From Macrobrachium rosenbergii (Eukaryota > Arthropoda > Malacostraca > Decapoda > Palaemonidae): a stretch of 64,000 bases of DNA. A model generated the notes under the pieces. The model was given only the letters and a program-made list of their open reading frames with translations. It was not told where the DNA came from and searched no databases. Shown piece by piece: positions 18,006 through 28,868 of this stretch (positions within the stretch are counted from its first letter, which is position 1; every line of letters begins with the position of its first letter). Both the position numbers and the translations under genes were made by a program. The DNA is taken from the NCBI RefSeq assembly GCF_040412425.1, contig NC_089792.1, forward strand, positions 19,192,090 through 19,256,089, read 5' to 3'.

Positions 18006-18934
18006 ACACTGTTGCACTTTCACGACATCACTTCTCCATTTCAAGTGTTTCATCAACTGACGTTTTTCTGTTCCTCAACAATTTAGTTGTTTTCCTTACA
18101 GCATCCACAATCGCCCTTTTAATCATTTTGAGTTGTACATCGAGCCTTCAAATCTTGCATCAGCCAGTTGCCTCTGCTCAGTCATGTACTTTCAGATATT
18201 CTTTGATTGATCCCCTATTCAATGTATAGCCCTGAATGTACTTTCTTCCAAAAGAGATTCTTTCTCTTACGACAGTTATTGTTCATGTTCACCTCAGCAT
18301 TTCATCGGGTCTCACTTATTTTGTCCACTTGACTTCCTGTCCTTCGTCTTGTATGCTTCTTGAATGATTGTTGCGTATGTCTTGCACCTGCACTTCAAAA
18401 AAAAAAAAAAAATTCTGTAAGAAACCTTCATTTCACTATACTTTTATACCTATTTTATTCTTATCAAAATCTAAGTATATATAAATGAATATTAAATTGA
18501 GAAAACTATACAGTTTACTATAATCAACAAACCCGTGATTGAGAAGAAAAAAGTCGTGGTGAAATTAAACGAAAAAGAAAAGACGAAAAACGACGAACAT
18601 GATTTGACCGTGTCAGCTTTGCATCCCTTGAGAATGGCTGAATAATCAAACAAGCTCCTGATCGTGTTCTCTGTTTTCTCGTTCCAGTGATATTTGTATT
18701 TCCTCTCAAACGAACGCAGTGTTGTTGGTTTGCAGACTGCATGAGGGTTAGACAGGTTGCCTTTTTACAATTTTTTTTAAAAGATTCCAGCCTTGTGAGG
18801 GTTGGGATTTTTCCCTTCGTAGAATAATATATAATAATACTTATTTTAAAAAAAATAATATATATATAGTAAAATTATTTTAAAGGCAAAAATTTGTCGA
18901 TTACATCCCAAAATTAAAGTTATAAATGATTTGT
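18006..18934. other. no feature seen
   Basis: Unrecognised sequence with an A17 run near 18397. The 18000-18390 part is pyrimidine-rich on the plus strand and slightly more complex than its neighbours, but gave no convincing protein similarity on either strand. Confidence 0.5.
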
Positions 18935-19215
18935 TTAGTGTCGACCTCTACATCCCACATGGAGCACTGTGGGCATTAGTAAAGGATGTTTGCAGCGTCT
19001 CTTTGGCTCCCAGCTTAAGGCCACTTCTTAGCCTTTTATTATGCCTCCATTCCCTCTCCCTTTTTTCATTCGTGGTGTCCAACCTCTCAAACTGTAACTT
19101 CTTAGTGCAACTGTAGGGTTTCATCCTAGTTACACCTTTAGATCCGTGTACTTCCTTATTTTCTTGATCTCTTTATTTTGCTCTCCAACCAGTCCATCTT
19201 TTCACTCTCTTAGGC
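18935..19215 (+). repeat. family 2 dispersed repeat, subfamily B
   Basis: Collinear with the copies at 31.2 and 60.2 kb. Shared order: GGAGCACTGTGGGCATTAGT-like head, TTTGCAGCG, a CCTAGCTG-like word, CCTCCATTCCC, TCCAACCTCTC, TAGTGCAACTG and CTCTCCAACC near the end. No pol III boxes or coding potential are visible. Confidence 0.75.
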
Positions 19216-19924
19216 GCTTACATTTCATAAAATCAAATCGGAAAGAGTTTGTTTTAAAACTATATTTTTATTCATAAATTGTATATCGAAACATTAATAT
19301 TTTGAAACTACTTCTGTGGAAGTTGTACAATACACGTTTTTCAAATCAAATGCTTATAAAAATCTAATGGAAATTTTTCAAGAGGAATTTTAGGTATAGA
19401 ATATTAGAATAAAATTTGTTTCTTACTCATAAGGTGAGTAATTTTCCAGGCGGCACTCTGTAGCATTTGTAGGTTTTGTTTGGCAAAATTAATTTGGTTT
19501 TATATTACACTAATACTTAGAACTAAAAATTTACAACTCTCGAACGACCGGTGTTTTTATTATGTTTTTTGTTTCCTTAGAACTCAGTCAGTTGTATTCC
19601 GTATTTAGATTAAGCATGGGTTGGATGCAGTAATAAGGAAAATACTCCTAATAAAACTCTTTTCTAATGGTATTAGATGTAAGAGCATTAAATTTGTATA
19701 GGAATTTTCTATAGAATGGAATGCCCGTATGTGCAGAATTCAGTAAAGAAGAAAAATATAGAAATTAATATGTAAATAAATAAATAATTGAACAGATAAA
19801 AACCTAAAAATAAAGAACGAATAAAAACGTGCAGGAGTGTGCCTTTAGGCAAAGGGAGTTCCCCAATTACTGCTGAAGGCCATAGTGCAAAGACTGCTTC
19901 ACTGTTTAACCATAAGAGAACTAT
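19216..19924. other. no feature seen
   Basis: AT-rich sequence without recognised repeat or gene. Confidence 0.6.
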
Positions 19925-20248
19925 AATTCTCGGTTCCGCAGCTGGAGTTAGTGCCATCAGTGCACCTCATGCGGTGCACCTTAGGCATTATTTATGGTTC
20001 TTTGCAGCGTCCCTTCTGCCCCTAGCTGCAACCCCTTTCATTCCTTTTAATGTACCTCCATTCATATTCTCTTTTTTCCATCTTGCTATCCACCCTCCCT
20101 AACAATTGTTTCATTGTGCAACTGCTGAGGTTTTCCTCCTGTTACGCCTTTCAAACCTTTCTACTCTCAATTTCCCTTTCAGCGCTGAATGACCTCATAG
20201 GTCCCGGTGCTTGGCCTTTGGCCAAAATTCCACATTCCATTTCATTCC
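19925..20248 (+). repeat. family 2 dispersed repeat, subfamily A
   Basis: The best preserved copy of the family. It has the small palindrome GTGCACCTCATGCGGTGCAC near the 5' end (19961-19980), then TTTGCAGCGTCCCTTCTGCC and GTACCTCCATTCATATTCTC. The 3' end is CGCTGAATGACCTCATAGG followed by GCTTGGCCTTTGGCC. It ends about ten bases before the 53-bp minisatellite. Long open frames across it on both strands are not conserved as proteins between copies. Confidence 0.85.
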
Positions 20249-20259
20249 TATGGTTCTCG

Positions 20260-21545
20260 GGTCTCGACTGTGAAATGCAAGTACAAATAACCCAGCAACT
20301 ACAGCAATGGTAGGTCTCGACTGTGAAATGCAAGTACAAATAACCCAGCAACTACAGCAATGGTAGGTCTCGACTGTGAAATGCAAGTACAAATAACCCA
20401 GCAACTACAGCAATGGTAGGTCTCGATCAGTGAAAGAAATAACATGACTGAGCAATGGTAGGTCTCGACTGTGAAATGCAATTCAAATAACCCAGCAAGC
20501 AATGGTAGGTCTCGACTGTGAAATGAAGTACAAATAACCAGCAAACAGAGTGGTAGGTCTCGACTGTGAAATGAGAAAAATAACCCAGCAACTACAGCAA
20601 TGGTAGGTCTCGACTGTGAAATGCATTAGTACAAATAACCCAGCAACCAGCAATGGTAAATTTGAAATGATAAAATAACCAGCAACTACAGCAGTGGTAA
20701 TTCTAACTGGAAATGCAAGTACAAATAACCCAGAACTACAGCAATGGTTGTTTTAGAAATGCAAGTACAAATAACCCAGCAACTTGATATGGTAGGTCTC
20801 GACTGTGAAATGCAAACAAATAACCCATAACTTTTTCAATGAATAATCTCGATGAAAATGCAATTACAAATAACCCAGAACAACAGCAATGGTAGGTCTG
20901 ACTCGAAATGCAAGTCGAGCAACTACAGCAATGGTAGGTCTCGACTGTGAAATGCAAGTACAAATAACCCAGCAACTTCAGCAATGGTAGGTCTTTGACT
21001 GGTTTAATGCAAGTACAAATAACCAGTTTGTTTCAGCAGTCTTGGAAGACTCGACTGAAATGCAAGTACAAATAACCCAGTGGTTTGGTAGGTCTCGACT
21101 GTGAAATGCAAGTACAAATAACCCAGCAACTACAGCAGTGGTAGGTCTCGACTGTGAAATGCAAGTACAAATAACCAGCAACTACAGCAGTGGTATCTGT
21201 GTGTGAAATGGTGTTAACCCAGATTAATCAGTGGTTCTCGACTGTGAAATGCAATTCAAATAACCCAGTAACTTAGTAATGGTAGGTCTCGACTGTAAAT
21301 GCAAGTACAAATAACCCAGCAAAAATGGTCAAGTCTCGACTGTGAAATGCAAGTACAAATAACCAGATTTACAGCAGTGGTGGTCTCGACTCCTGCAATC
21401 AAATAACCGCAACCAGCAATGGTTCTTGTTATTTTAACCAGCAATTTTCCGACTGTGAAATCCGTCAAATAACAGCAACTACAGCAATGGTATGGTCTCG
21501 ACTGTGAAATGCAAGTACAAATAACCCAGCAACTACAGCAGTGGT
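20260..21545 (+). repeat. 53-bp minisatellite, about 27 units
   Basis: The unit begins GGTCTCGACTGTGAAATGCA and ends AACTACAGCAATGGTA. The first three units (20260-20418) are identical at 53 bp, and units at 20937, 21091 and 21493 are nearly intact. The others are 41-58 bp with many short deletions and substitutions, so the period drifts. Because 53 is not a multiple of three, the minus strand reads through three rotating frames (for example GLFVLAFHSRD), giving open frames that are not genes. The array lies directly after a family 2 repeat and shows no internal promoter. Confidence 0.95.
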
Positions 21546-22006
21546 ACAGATACTCCTATCAGTGAAAGATAACATGACGGAAGGGAGGCGGTGTTGAAAT
21601 TCCCCAGCGAGCCTAATTCAAGAGGCAGAAACGAGAGAGTGAAGTGAAAGTGAAGGAGAAAGAGTGGGGCGGATCTGCTTGATGCATTAGTGCACATAGT
21701 AAATTTGATAAGATACAGTCAGTCTGAATTTAACTGAAATGTTTTAGTTCGGAGAAGTCATGTTTGTTCTAGGGAATATGAAAGTTGATATGTATTGGGA
21801 AAAATTTGGGATCTTGTTTCCAATGAATAATGATGAAAAGGTTATTATATAATGATTTTGCCTGCTCGACGTCGACAGGGATTTTATTTTTTAGTTTTTC
21901 CTTCTTTACTTTTCTGAGCTTCTTTTCCTTGAGGCCTTTGTTGGTTTAGTGGGATTAAGTTTGTTTCGCGTCTTGAGAAGACCGCTGTGAAACGGTGGTT
22001 TGGATT

Positions 22007-22008
<2 letters not shown>
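21546..22008. other. unique right flank of the minisatellite
   Basis: Begins with TATCAGTGAAAGATAACATG (21557), a near match to a segment inside the fourth repeat unit, then a purine-rich stretch (about 21575-21670). No gene was recognised. Confidence 0.55.

Positions 22009-22060
<52 letters not shown>
22009..22060. repeat. (TC)n(TG)n microsatellite
   Basis: About 20 TC units followed by six TG units. Confidence 0.96.
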
Positions 22061-22093
22061 GTGTTAGATTAATCTTGATTATTTCAAACTTAG

Positions 22094-22590
22094 TTATTTG
22101 CTGTAAACGTGTGCATAAATGTCAGCTGTGTGTGAATGTAGATTTACTGTACTGACTGGTCCTGGATTCTCGTCCTGTGTTCTAGTTACTTTTAATTTTT
22201 CACTCAAGTCCGTCACTACACGATTATGATACTCCACATATACAGCAGTTGTAAAATTTTGTTGCCCTTCAAGTTTTAACGAATTAAAAAATTGTAAAGG
22301 TTTGTCTTTAATATTTGACGCAAGAAACATTCAAAAGAGAGACGATGCTCCTTCATTATACGCGAAGGGTCTTTGCATCTATCGTACCGAATTGCATGTT
22401 CTTTTGAGCCTTTTTCTCCGCCACGGAGATTTGCGTATTTCATCTCTTGGGAAATTTTAGAGGTTCCTCTTACCTGAAGTCGTGCAGATATAACTCCTTT
22501 ACACTTAATATTTTCTTCTTTGGGATGATTATCCTGCAGTCCTTCTATCTTCCCTTTCTTAACAGTGTTCATCAGTCGAGTAGCGGTCAA
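22094..22590 (-). other. two overlapping minus-strand open frames, unrecognised
   Basis: Two frames (22276-22590 and 22094-22330) overlap by 55 bp in different phases. The upstream one is lysine- and glutamate-rich and the downstream one is more mixed. Composition is more protein-like than that of neighbouring frames. The upstream frame opens immediately after a stop and lacks a convincing ATG. No motif of LINEs, LTR elements, viruses or cellular families was recognised. A decayed coding fragment with a frameshift is possible; chance is also possible. Confidence 0.2.
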
Positions 22591-23052
22591 GGTAGCTTTT
22601 CATAAATTTTTTATGTATATATACGTATGTTTGAAGCTGTTTCATCATGTTAATAAGAAAATGTCAAACGCTCCATTTAAACAAAAATAAAAATTAAGCA
22701 AAAAGGGGATGATTCTTATCTCTGACATCATTAGAACATGTTTCAGTATACTCCCGAATAAGGAAAACAAAGGCGACAGTTCCTTCTTTGCATCTGAAGA
22801 GAGAGCATAACACTGGACGCCTATGCTTTGTCACTATTCGTGAGATGACATTGGACTTGTGCGATTAGTCAGTGTTAATCAGAAATGCAAGCACATTCCA
22901 GGGCGGAATCCATAATCCTCTTAGCATAATGTTAATGTATGGTAATTGAATGGGGAGAGAGACAGAGAGGGGTGAGTGAGAGCTGGGTTTGTTTCAAAAG
23001 AAAGCTGAGTTTACATATTATATTTGTGATGAAAAGAATATGAAATAAATTA
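22591..23052. other. no feature seen
   Basis: AT-rich sequence without recognised features. Confidence 0.6.
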
Positions 23053-23065
23053 ATGTATATGTATG

Positions 23066-23163
<98 letters not shown>
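23053..23163. repeat. (TA)n microsatellite
   Basis: About 110 bp of TA with two TATG interruptions at the left edge. Confidence 0.97.
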
Positions 23164-23164
<1 letters not shown>

Positions 23165-23352
23165 GTATTGTATAGTGTATAGCCACTAGTTTAAGATCTA
23201 TCTCTATTTAAAGGAATTTGCAGTCAAACCACTCACAACAGAAAATAATTACAAAAAAAGATAAAACACGAGGTTTTACTAAAGGAGTAAAATAATTTTA
23301 TGCATAGAAAGGTAATTTTTCTGTTGTTGGTCTAAATTAAATTAGTTATTGG

Positions 23353-23426
23353 ACTAATCAAGGACATCCACAAGAATCACTGGATTTTAAGATTATCAGT
23401 GATTCTTGTGGTTGCCATTGATTAAT
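23353..23426 (+). ncRNA. miRNA-like hairpin or tiny foldback
   Basis: CCACAAGAATCACTG (23368-23382) is followed 14 nt later by its exact reverse complement CAGTGATTCTTGTGG (23397-23411). Pairing continues outward imperfectly to about 23353 and 23426, giving arms of about 30 nt. Length and loop size fit a pre-miRNA. The mature sequence matches no miRNA family I can recall, so a very short MITE remnant is an equal alternative. Confidence 0.35.
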
Positions 23427-23880
23427 AATAATAAGCCTTAACTTAATATTTTAATTTGTTAACTGCATTTTTTCCGATTTAAAGAGATTTCCACAGAGCG
23501 TATTACTACTTCAAATTATTATACAACTAGGAGACCAATTAGTTCGAAGCGATTTTTCACCAGGTGTGGGAAATGAGCATTGTTCTTTTGGATGATCTTA
23601 TCTGTGTTGATTTAATATGACAATTAATTCCTTGCTTGTCAGGCACAAATAAAAGTCAGCACATGGGATTTATAAACTATGTTGCTACTCCGATGCAGAC
23701 AGTTTCGTATAGGCATTGCTTTATAATTGTGTTGTATGAAAAGGTCACATTTACATTTAAAATTTGGACAACGGATCCAGTGGACTCAAACCATATGAAA
23801 TTAGCCGCTCCGGTGTTTAATTTTCCTCCTGGTCATAAACCCAATGTATTTTTATTTTATGCTGTAATTCCTTTATAGAA
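23427..23880. other. no confirmed feature
   Basis: Includes an 80-codon plus-strand frame (23636-23878) of mixed composition with no recognised domain and no upstream context supporting it as a gene. Confidence 0.5.
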
Positions 23881-23918
23881 TTATATATATATATATGTAT
23901 AATATACATATATATATG

Positions 23919-23953
<35 letters not shown>

Positions 23954-23958
23954 TATAC

Positions 23959-24039
<81 letters not shown>
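23881..24039. repeat. TA-rich compound microsatellite
   Basis: Interrupted TA runs with TATG and ATTATA inserts, ending in a short TG run. Confidence 0.95.
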
Positions 24040-25599
24040 ATTTAGAAGTTTATCAGAATGAGGTTGCTAGCCTATTCCCATGATTGCGACCACCACAGTC
24101 ATATAGATATCAGCTGCGTAATTCATTGCTTAAATTAACAGAGGCGGTAGGGGTTTTATTTTGACACATTATTATTAGGCCTTTTGAAATTTTAGGTATA
24201 ATATTTGGAAGGATATGTTAGCTGATCAACTGTGCATCTGTACTCGTCTGAATTCGCACTTGGTACTTCTCGCTTGGTAGACGAGATATGCCACTGATAT
24301 GAACTTGAATTGAATGAATCCTCAGTTATAAGAAAAATGCTGTCGTACTGCTTCCAGGCTGATGTAATTTAAAAAATAGAATTCCGACATGCAATAAAGA
24401 CAGAGGACAAATTTATTGTTTTTCTTTCATGATTTTGTTTTTAGAAATCGCATTGGATGCTGATCAATCCTCCAGTGAATTCATTCTCCCATATGTAAAC
24501 CCTTTATGTTTGTTCTCGTAGATGTGTTTGGATAAGAGGATTATGTCAGAAAGGTTTGTTTGTTTCTGTTCTGGATTTTTTTTTTTTTTTCGTTCAAAGG
24601 AAACTTTTTATAATCGAGCTTTTTGCTTAATTTCGGCAGTAGTTGTTTGTTTATTAGTTACAGTCTTATTGATTTTGTAGTTTATGCGAAAGGGAATTTT
24701 GAAATCTCAGGGACCTGCTTGATATTTTTTGTTTTGTTTAATGGTTCATGAAGTTGAGATTTGTTTTTTATTTTTCACATTTTGTAATTTCATGTCCAAG
24801 GACTCTGTTGAGGACAGCTCTCGCTGAATTACTGAATTTCGTGTTTGTTACTTTTTTTCTATAAGAATAATTGTTTTATTTGTGTTGAATATATTTCCAT
24901 TGATTCTGGGGCCTATTTCATAAAAATATTCACGCTTTTCATATCAAGGTAAGTATGTACAGGTCTTAATGGTTTTATAGGTTATTCAGATAGTCTTAAA
25001 AATGTCGTAGAATTACGACGCGAGGATCACATTATGAACCTGGCTAGGTATGCTTTGAGAAGTTGGTTATACACATTAGTGGACGTATCTGCTTCTCATC
25101 TAAGTAGCTTTTCAAGATTTTTGGTGATCCATCTGTCTGCGCATGGAATATTGCTCTCCTGTCTGGATAATTCCAACTTGTCTGGATAATTCCAACTTGT
25201 ATTCGCTTCCTCCGTAGGAATGTCGCTGCCCTCTGTCAAGTTATAGGAACTGCACTTTGGGTTTTGCTTCCAGGAACTTCTTCATTGTACGTCGTCTCCA
25301 CTTTGTGGTGCTTCTTGGAAACTTCAAGATTCACAATTCCACAGTTATTAAATGGAAGTTACAACCTATCTGATCAATCTTTCGTGCCGTTCCCTTCAAG
25401 AATGTGGACTACTCTTCATCGTTCAGTGTCTTTTGATTATGTAACTCACCTCTTCTGAAGAAGAAAGAATATCTTTGATACATTAGCCTCCATTTTACAA
25501 AACTTACTAAATATTTTGAAATATACATTGACACGTACATGAGTACAGTCACACACATATACATATATACATTTACAGTATATATATGTTTATTAATAT

Positions 25600-25601
<2 letters not shown>
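24040..25601. other. no gene; one 19-bp duplication
   Basis: A tandem duplication of GTCTGGATAATTCCAACTT starts at 25161 and 25180. A T-rich run lies near 24577. Nothing else was recognised. Confidence 0.55.
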
Positions 25602-25681
<80 letters not shown>

Positions 25682-25694
25682 ATATATATATATT
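25602..25694. repeat. (TA)n microsatellite
   Basis: A TA array with a single TG interruption near 25680. Confidence 0.96.
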
Positions 25695-25830
25695 CAACGG
25701 TAACGGACAAATATATCATATTTGGTTTAATTCCAATGTATACTGGCATTGGGAAAGCAAAATTCTCCCAGAAAGCACCTGAGAGAAAATTCAACCTTAG
25801 TTTTAATTTAGTACCCTCTTGAAGGCTGAG

Positions 25831-25855
25831 TTTTTTTTTTTTTTTTTTTTTTTTT
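25831..25855. repeat. T25 homopolymer
   Basis: A 25-base run of T. It could be the poly(A) of a minus-strand retroposon, but no element body was recognised next to it (25700-25830 or 25856 onward). Confidence 0.9.
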
Positions 25856-26804
25856 GATTGTTTTCATATCCTCTCTTTCTCCAAAGTTTGATACAGTCCG
25901 TCAAATGGTGAAATAGAATTATCCCGTTGCGCTGTTCCCTTTTGATTCATTACTCCTTTATGTAATCATGGATATTTTTCTTTTCCATTTTAGAAGATTT
26001 ATTGTTTCTATTTTTATTTTTAATGCTTCCATCAATTTTAAACAAGTGTTGTGTCATGAATAACTGTACAGTTCTTCTCATTTGGAAACTCTTCATTGCA
26101 ATGCTTCACAAATACACAATTTCGTACAATAATTGTTTTAACACTTTATTAGGATACTATGTTATCAGAGAAATGTTCTCTCCCCTCTACATAATGCACT
26201 AAGACGAGGCACGTAATCTAGCAGTACTCACTCACTATCACTCACTCATTCACTCTGTTTGCTTTTCGGGCCTCACAGAAATGCAGTGCACACCGCATCA
26301 TGCCCGTAAGGCTTGCTGCAAGTTTCTAAGGTTTTACGTTTGGGATGAGGTTATGAGCCTCTGATGTTCCTTGGATAGCCGCAGTGGATAGACACCCAAG
26401 TATTGATCATACCAAAATTTGTTGAACTTCACTGATGCAGAGATCATCTGTTGGTGATTACTCATCAGAGTACTAAACAAAACCAACGCTGCTCAATCTG
26501 ATATTGATCATATCTATTATTTTTTTTTTTTGCGTACGGTGTGTTTGACTATTAATTTTGCACCGCATGTTTATTAGGCAATACAACAATCGTCTTTTTA
26601 ATTGGGTTTATTTGTATAAGAAGGTAGATGTTGAAGTTAAGAGTAGATCATAATCAGAGGATCCTCCTGAGTATTGGAGTGGCCTAAAATAATTAGCAAC
26701 TGGATCTGCCCCTGACTCGTCTCCCCTTGGAACATTCATTCGTTTCTTGTAACCTTCCGTGCTCGACGACTAGTGCCGTTATACCTTCTTGGAGTAGAAT
26801 GGAA
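25856..26804. other. no feature seen
   Basis: No repeat or gene was recognised. A (CACT)-like patch occurs near 26227-26255. Confidence 0.55.
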
Positions 26805-27090
26805 GATAGAATTTAGACCGAAGGCCAAGCGCTGGGACCTATGAGGTCATTCATCGCTGAAAGGGAAATTGAGAGTAGAAAGGTTTGAAAGGTGTAACAA
26901 AAGGAAAACCTCGCATTTTGCACTGTGAAACAATTGATAGAAATGGTGGAAAGAAAGATACAAGAAAGAGAATATGAATGGAGGTACAGTAAAATGAGTG
27001 AAAGGGGTTGCAGCTAGGGGCCGAAGGGGCGCTGCAAAGAACCTTAAGTAATGCCTACAGTGCACCGCATTAGGTGCACTAACGGCATTA
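26805..27090 (-). repeat. family 2 dispersed repeat, subfamily A, minus strand
   Basis: Reverse-oriented copy: GGACCTATGAGGTCATTCAT at 26836 is the complement of the family's 3' end. GAATGGAGGTAC and GGGGTTGCAGCTAGGGGCCG follow, ending with the palindrome GTGCACCGCATTAGGTGCAC at 27060-27079. Collinear with the copy at 19.9 kb throughout. Confidence 0.85.
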
Positions 27091-28584
27091 CCCCCTGCAG
27101 GGGTTTACCTTCTTACTAAACGGGCAACTGTTTCTTTTGTCCCAACCTGCCGTCCAAAACTAGTAATGTAGTGATGTAGGCTCTTGGTGCTCTAGCATCG
27201 TCATCATTCGAAGACGGCAGATATACTTTGTGATCCATTTGTGCTGTAATTTAAGAATAGATTCCAAATGCTATTGCGATAATGCATGTTAGGTGATTTG
27301 AAGGTGGGGGGAGAGAGAGAAAAGGGGGAAGTTTTCTTGTTATATAATTCTGAAGACATTACAAACGATCTGGTTTAATTGTTCAGAGTTTATCATTAAA
27401 TAAAATCCAGTGTGTCCTTTCTGAAGATGTTACTACGGAGGACACAATATCTTCACAGTTTGCCTAGCCGTTGCCTCAAATGTAAGTCAATCATTGCACT
27501 GGATTGGGTTCTATCTCCGGAAAATCCTTTATATTTGCTCTCCTCGGAGAATGTTTGAACGAGATGTAGTAGTACAGTTTAGTTTACTTTTCCTTTTTTC
27601 CAGGGTTATTGTTTCACTTTCTGTCAAAGAAACTTTATTTTTATTGGTCTTGAAAAACCTGGAGTTAGTTTCGTTTTTACATATCTTTCCTGAAGTTGAA
27701 CCTTTCTTTTTATAAAGAGTAATAATTTCCTTTTGATGTTGGCTGCTTACTTCCATGAACATATATTCATTTTTTGTCAGAGAGGTTTCTGTTGTTTTTA
27801 TAATAATTTCCGGTTTTCTTTATGACTTTTTCATCTTAAGACATTTATTTCATGGCCACAAGAACTTGTAATTTATCTTGCCATCTGTAGAAAATAAGAT
27901 ATCCTAGTTTTCAGAATGGGGGAAAATCTTCTATTTTGTGTTTGTAGGTCTCTCTCTCAGCAAAAATAATGATAGCATGAATAATTCTAGGCATTAAGAC
28001 CTCATTATTTTTGTCATTTTCTTAAATACCTTTCTTTTTCCTAGCCTGGTAATTCGCTTCACAAATTGATATGGTAGATATTCGTATTTTTTAAATATAT
28101 ATTTAAATAATACTCAATCTTTTTATATATTTTGAAACTGAAATACCATTTTCTTTTATTTGTCTGCCTAGCAGATTATGCTTCATACATGGGAACTGTC
28201 CTACCGATGCATCACATAACTCCACTACTTCCTTGATGGCGTATCGCACCTCAGGCTTCAGTTTCCGTCATAACTTGAGGGAATTGTAAATTGAACAGTC
28301 ATGCAGTTTGATCAGTCCTTTATCCTCTGCTTCTGAAGAGTATTGAATTTTCATCCTCTGTCGTGTTTCCGCATCCTTTATTCAGCATTTGTAGGAGAGA
28401 AGCTTTTCAGCACACAACTAAACTCTTGATTGTTTTTTACTCTCCGACGTCAAGCTTTGAAATTCTCTTTCTGACTCCATTTTTCCTTGACTCGCAATAT
28501 TTCCTTTCTTTAGGACGTGAATTTATCGCATTAGTCGAGTTTAATCTTCGGTCTTGTGTTCGCATGCTTGTTTATTTTTTCCCC
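27091..28584. other. no feature seen
   Basis: AT-rich sequence with a short G/GA-rich patch near 27304-27330. Overlapping frames on both strands at 27494-27762 show no recognised domain. Confidence 0.55.
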
Positions 28585-28868
28585 GCTGAGGGGTAGCGCC
28601 GGTCAGTGCAGCTCACGCGGTGCACGGTAGGCGTTCCTCCGGCCCCATAGCTGCAACCGTTTTCGTTCCTTTTGCAGTACCTGCGTTCATATTCTCCTTC
28701 CATCTTACTTTCCACTCTCTCATAAGAATTTCCACATAATGCAACAGCGAGGTTTTCCTCCTGTCACACCTTTAAAATCTTTTTACTCTCAGTATCCTTT
28801 TCAGAAGTGAATGATCTCAGAGGTCCTAGCGCTTTGTCTGTGGCCTAAATTTTATGTTCCATTTTCGT
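28585..28868 (+). repeat. family 2 dispersed repeat, subfamily A, diverged
   Basis: Shows GTGCAGCTCACGCGGTGCAC (28606-28625), CATAGCTGCAACCG, GAGGTTTTCCTCCTGTCACA and GAATGATCTCAGAGGTCCTA in family order. It is more diverged than the 19.9-kb copy and lacks part of the TTTGCAGCG segment. Confidence 0.8.

Noticed and set aside
20151..21468. Cysteine-rich minus-strand peptides repeating GLFVLAFHSRD and WVICTCISQSR
   Set aside because: They are the three reading frames of the 53-bp minisatellite; the period is not a multiple of three and frames break at every eroded unit.
20260..21545. CRISPR array
   Set aside because: Units are contiguous tandem repeats without unique spacers, in a eukaryotic context.
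23368..23411. Homologue of miR-190
   Set aside because: Partial resemblance of the 3' arm (AGAT...TGAT.TCTTG.GTTG) does not preserve the seed and lies on the wrong arm.
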